From Carallia brachiata (lineage: Eukaryota; Streptophyta; Magnoliopsida; Malpighiales; Rhizophoraceae), in contig JADCRB010000025.1 of assembly GCA_021464245.1 (NCBI GenBank), forward strand, positions 5,231,947-5,295,946: a DNA stretch of 64,000 nt. Direction: 5' to 3'. This document shows positions 61,301 to 64,000 of the stretch, in pieces. The notes under the pieces are model-generated. The model was not told where the DNA came from. It saw only the letters and a list, made by a program, of their open reading frames with translations, and ran no database searches. The position numbers and the translations under genes were made by a program. Each line of letters starts with the position of its first letter. Position 1 is the first letter of the stretch.

Positions 61301-61515
61301 TAGGGTTAGGGCTACGTTGGCCAACTATTTTGGGACTGATTGACCGGGGACCTGAGGGGCTGGGGCCCAGTTAATTGGCAGCCAGACACTGTAATATAAC
61401 TAAATGTGTAAAGAAACATCGTTCGAAAAAAAGGTATAAAGGAACCACAAATTTGGGGTACGCATTTTCGCTTTCTCGCTGCCAAATTAAAGCTTTGTAA
61501 GATTAGGGTTTCTGT
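61301..61515 (+). promoter_or_regulatory. Orphan promoter of translation-gene type (site II, TATA, telo-box)
   Basis: In order: TAGGGTTAGGG (61301-61311), site II GGCCCA (61364-61369), TATA (GTATAAAG, 61434-61441), then a pyrimidine-rich start region (TTTTCGCTTTCTCGCTGCC) and telo-box TTAGGGTTT (61503-61511). This is the usual make-up of plant ribosomal protein and elongation factor promoters. No coding frame follows, so the gene body is missing, degraded or begins after a long intron outside what I can see. Confidence 0.5.
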
Positions 61516-62308
61516 ACTTTTATGTTTAATATATAATTTTATGTTTAAAGCGAATAATTAATGCATTTATACAGGGTTTTCAAGAATATGCTTGGCGATA
61601 CCCCATATATTCTTAATTTAGGATAACTTTCATCTGTGTGTTTGGTTTCAAACACCTGAAGTTGCATTAAGACACACGTGGCAGACAGAAACACAAGGCT
61701 AGAAAACATCGGCTAAAATCCGTACAAGCACAAATTCTTTTTAGATTTTTTATTTTCTTGGTTCACAGGAAAATTGTGTTCTTCAAAGGAAACAATTTTT
61801 TTTTCTAAAAAAAATAGATTTTAAATCTTAAATCTAAAATTAAGAGTTCATACTACTTTACATGTTCCTTGTGATCTAACAATAAACACCAAATATTGTA
61901 AAGTTAAAAGTTTTGAATTTAAATATTGATAAAATATTTAGTGAAACTAAATTTACAACTATTTTAATATGAGGTCTACCTTAATTATCAAGATTTTTTC
62001 ATACCTCTCTAAAAACAGATGCAATGCTTCTTAATAAGACTATTAGACACGATATCAAGTTTCTCATTTTCTTTTTAACTCAGCATGTCTTAGTGTTACA
62101 AGGAAAGAATATTTGCCTATGGTATATAAACAATACCCAATATCCCGTGGAAGAGGTGCCAATAGTCGAAAAGTGAAGAAGATTATGTGAATATTTTTAA
62201 TAAAATATGTAAGAGATATAATAATTAATTTAATAATATTTAATAATTTATTTTTTAAAAATTTAATATACTTTTTATAATTTAATAATTCTAATTATTA
62301 CATACCTA
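61516..62308. other. Intergenic region, nothing recognised
   Basis: AT-rich sequence without a supported frame or clear repeat. Confidence 0.5.
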
Positions 62309-63262
62309 CAATTATATTACAAGCAATCTTTATTTTTCCATCTTTTTTATCCTTAGAGGAAGCCACTAGCCATTGGCTCATTGCCCTCAAAGTACAGCTT
62401 GTTGGCACATGGCGAGCTATGCAGCCAGCGCATGCGGCTTTTTAGTGATGCCCTTCACATTACCGTGTGCTCATAATTGTATTACGTGCATCATTATTTT
62501 TTCATCTTTTTATCCTTCGAGGATGCCATTAGCCAATAGTCATTGGCTCATACCCGTCAAAGCATAGTTTTTAAAATCTAAACATTTATTGGCTTGACGA
62601 AAAAGTTGGGTCAGTGAGTTAACAATTCAATTGATAATTCGACAGTTAAATTGATAGGTCAATTTTTATTTAATAAAATAATAATAAATATTTATAATTT
62701 ATTTTTTTAATAACAAAATAATTAGTATAATTATAAAAAAATAGAATATGAGTCTACTTACAATTAAAATAGAATCAAATTACAAAATATTTAAAATAAT
62801 TTTTTAATTAAATGAATCAATAGATTATCCATATCAAAAATAAAAATATTATAAAACTATCAAATAGAGTATTTATATTCAAAATAAAATATCATAGAAC
62901 TAACATATAATATAAAAATATTATATTTCTCATTAATATAAGTAGGTGTGATTCATCATCTTTTTTTATCAAAATAAAATAAAATAAAATAAAACGGCAC
63001 TATTTTGAAAAATTTTAGAGAAATAACTCGAATTAATATTGATCCATTCGGTTCACCATTTCAGACTAGTTTAGACGATTTTCAATTGGTTTGTTTCTTA
63101 CTTTGATACTATAGCAAAATCAAACCGATTCAAACTTCAATTCACCGATTTTTTAATTTGACCGTCAGCTCGATCCGATTTATAAAACTATGCGTCAAAG
63201 TACAGCTTGTTGGCACATGGCAAGCTATGCAGCTAGCGCATGCTGCTTTTTAGTGGTGCCTT
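62309..63262. repeat. Tandem duplication of about 163 bp, second unit interrupted
   Basis: Unit A is 62309-62471. Unit B is 62472-62562 plus 63193-63262. Shared landmarks are ATCCTT-GAGGAWGCCA, CATTGGCTCAT, TCAAAG and TACAGCTTGTTGGCACATGG, then GCATGC-GCTTTTTAGTG. Unit A has no insertion and gives the empty site for the element in unit B. Confidence 0.85.
62563..63192. mobile_element. hAT-like nonautonomous DNA transposon with 8-bp target duplication
   Basis: A 630-bp element with inverted ends CATAGTTTTTAAAATC and, reversed, CATAGTTTTATAAATC. It is flanked on both sides by CGTCAAAG (62555-62562 and 63193-63200). An 8-bp duplication and short terminal repeats point to the hAT superfamily. 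The interior is AT-rich and noncoding, with GATCCATTCGGTTCACC-like patches near the right end. The uninterrupted sister repeat (unit A) reads CTCAAAGTACAG across the same point, which confirms the borders. Confidence 0.85.
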
Positions 63263-64000
63263 GGGAGGTTGAAGCATGCACCAGCCCACAAGAAGGAAGA
63301 TTCCATGGGATAGCTTTCAACTTGATTTGATCAATGGGACTTGTGTCAAAATTTCTTACATTTGGGACCAACCTGTTAATTACGCCTTCTTATTGCTGTC
63401 TCCTTTATGAGTATTAAGTACATTTTTGAGAATTTGTTTCCTTTGAAAAACTCAAATTTTACTTTTATAATTATCATCATTAATTCAAAATTATTTAATA
63501 GTTTGTATGGTAAGCTTGGGACAGAGAAAGGAGAAAGAGATTTATGAACTAACTAATTCAAATTAGAAAGCGAAAGGGTTGCGATCACAGCCAAGTAAAA
63601 TGATTAACGATGATGCACATAAGGATGAAAAACTTACTTTGAAACTCTAATTTGACGAGAACAATCAAGATAAACTTGATGATCTTAGTGGTCTAATGAA
63701 AAAAAAAAAAATGAGTTACACTACATTTATTTGTCTTTCGGAAGTAGAAGAGAAGTTTTAAAGAATACGAAAGATGGAAATCCGTTTTGAACTAGATGAA
63801 ATGGTGATTGAAGCTTGGAAAGTTTTAGGAGAAAGATAGGTAATTTAATTAAGGAAAAAATTATGTAAGCACGTAATGGTAAGCACAACGAAAAAAGCTA
63901 TTTAATTAATTAAGCTCTTTGATAAAATTTTGAATATGAAAACGATGCCTGATGAGTAGAGGATAGACACACTTGTCACAATTATAAAAACAAGGAGGAC
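63263..64000. other. Intergenic region, nothing recognised
   Basis: No conserved frame, RNA or repeat is seen up to the window end. Confidence 0.5.

Noticed and set aside
1..64000. CRISPR arrays, bacterial operons, rRNA genes, organelle insertions, known miRNA precursors
   Set aside because: No spaced repeats of CRISPR type, no rRNA or organelle genes, and none of the conserved plant miRNA sequences I know were seen on either strand.

Overview
This is a stretch of nuclear DNA from a flowering plant, most likely a eudicot. It is strongly AT-rich, its introns are GT-AG, and the genes belong to plant families: FPF1-like, SRC2-like C2 proteins, NF-YB, a plant SANT-domain family and a mitochondrial thiamine pyrophosphate carrier. 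It also holds a plant Copia element primed by initiator-Met tRNA and many short foldback elements (MITEs). I cannot name the species. One ambiguous base (N at 50056) and several one-base frame breaks suggest a draft assembly.

Layout. 1-6.5 kb: no gene seen. 6.5-6.85 kb (minus): FPF1-like gene with a clear TATA box. 7-11.7 kb: intergenic, two foldback elements. 11.70 kb: tRNA-Gly(CCC). 13.06-13.83 kb (minus): broken copy of the ribosome-biogenesis gene NIP7, split by a MITE. 15.85-16.63 kb (minus): SRC2-like gene 1 with a decayed 3' end. 18-23.4 kb: six foldback elements and a short second NIP7 5' remnant with a promoter-like block. 23.48-24.31 kb (minus): SRC2-like gene 2, frameshifted. 27.4-31.3 kb (plus): seven-exon thiamine pyrophosphate carrier gene with an in-frame TGA in exon 2. 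34.6-39.9 kb (minus): SANT-domain gene with a 5'-UTR intron. 40-49.7 kb: AT-rich intergenic DNA with MITEs and a clean 373-bp tandem duplication. 49.75-54.57 kb: old, dead Copia retrotransposon with both LTRs. 59.58-60.09 kb (plus): NF-YB gene with a frameshift in an A-run. 61.3-61.5 kb: orphan telo-box/site II promoter. 62.3-63.26 kb: tandem repeat whose second unit carries a hAT-like element with an 8-bp target duplication.

Two themes tie the window together. First, NIP7 and SRC2 occur in the same order and strand twice (13-16.8 kb and 19-24.5 kb), so this half looks like an old tandem duplication. One NIP7 copy was split and the other nearly erased, while both SRC2 copies remain recognisable. 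Second, five of the six recognisable protein genes (all but FPF1) carry a small break, mostly a one-base length change in a homopolymer. That pattern must be settled as sequencing error or real decay before any of them is called a pseudogene. I found no operon-like or novel multi-gene system.
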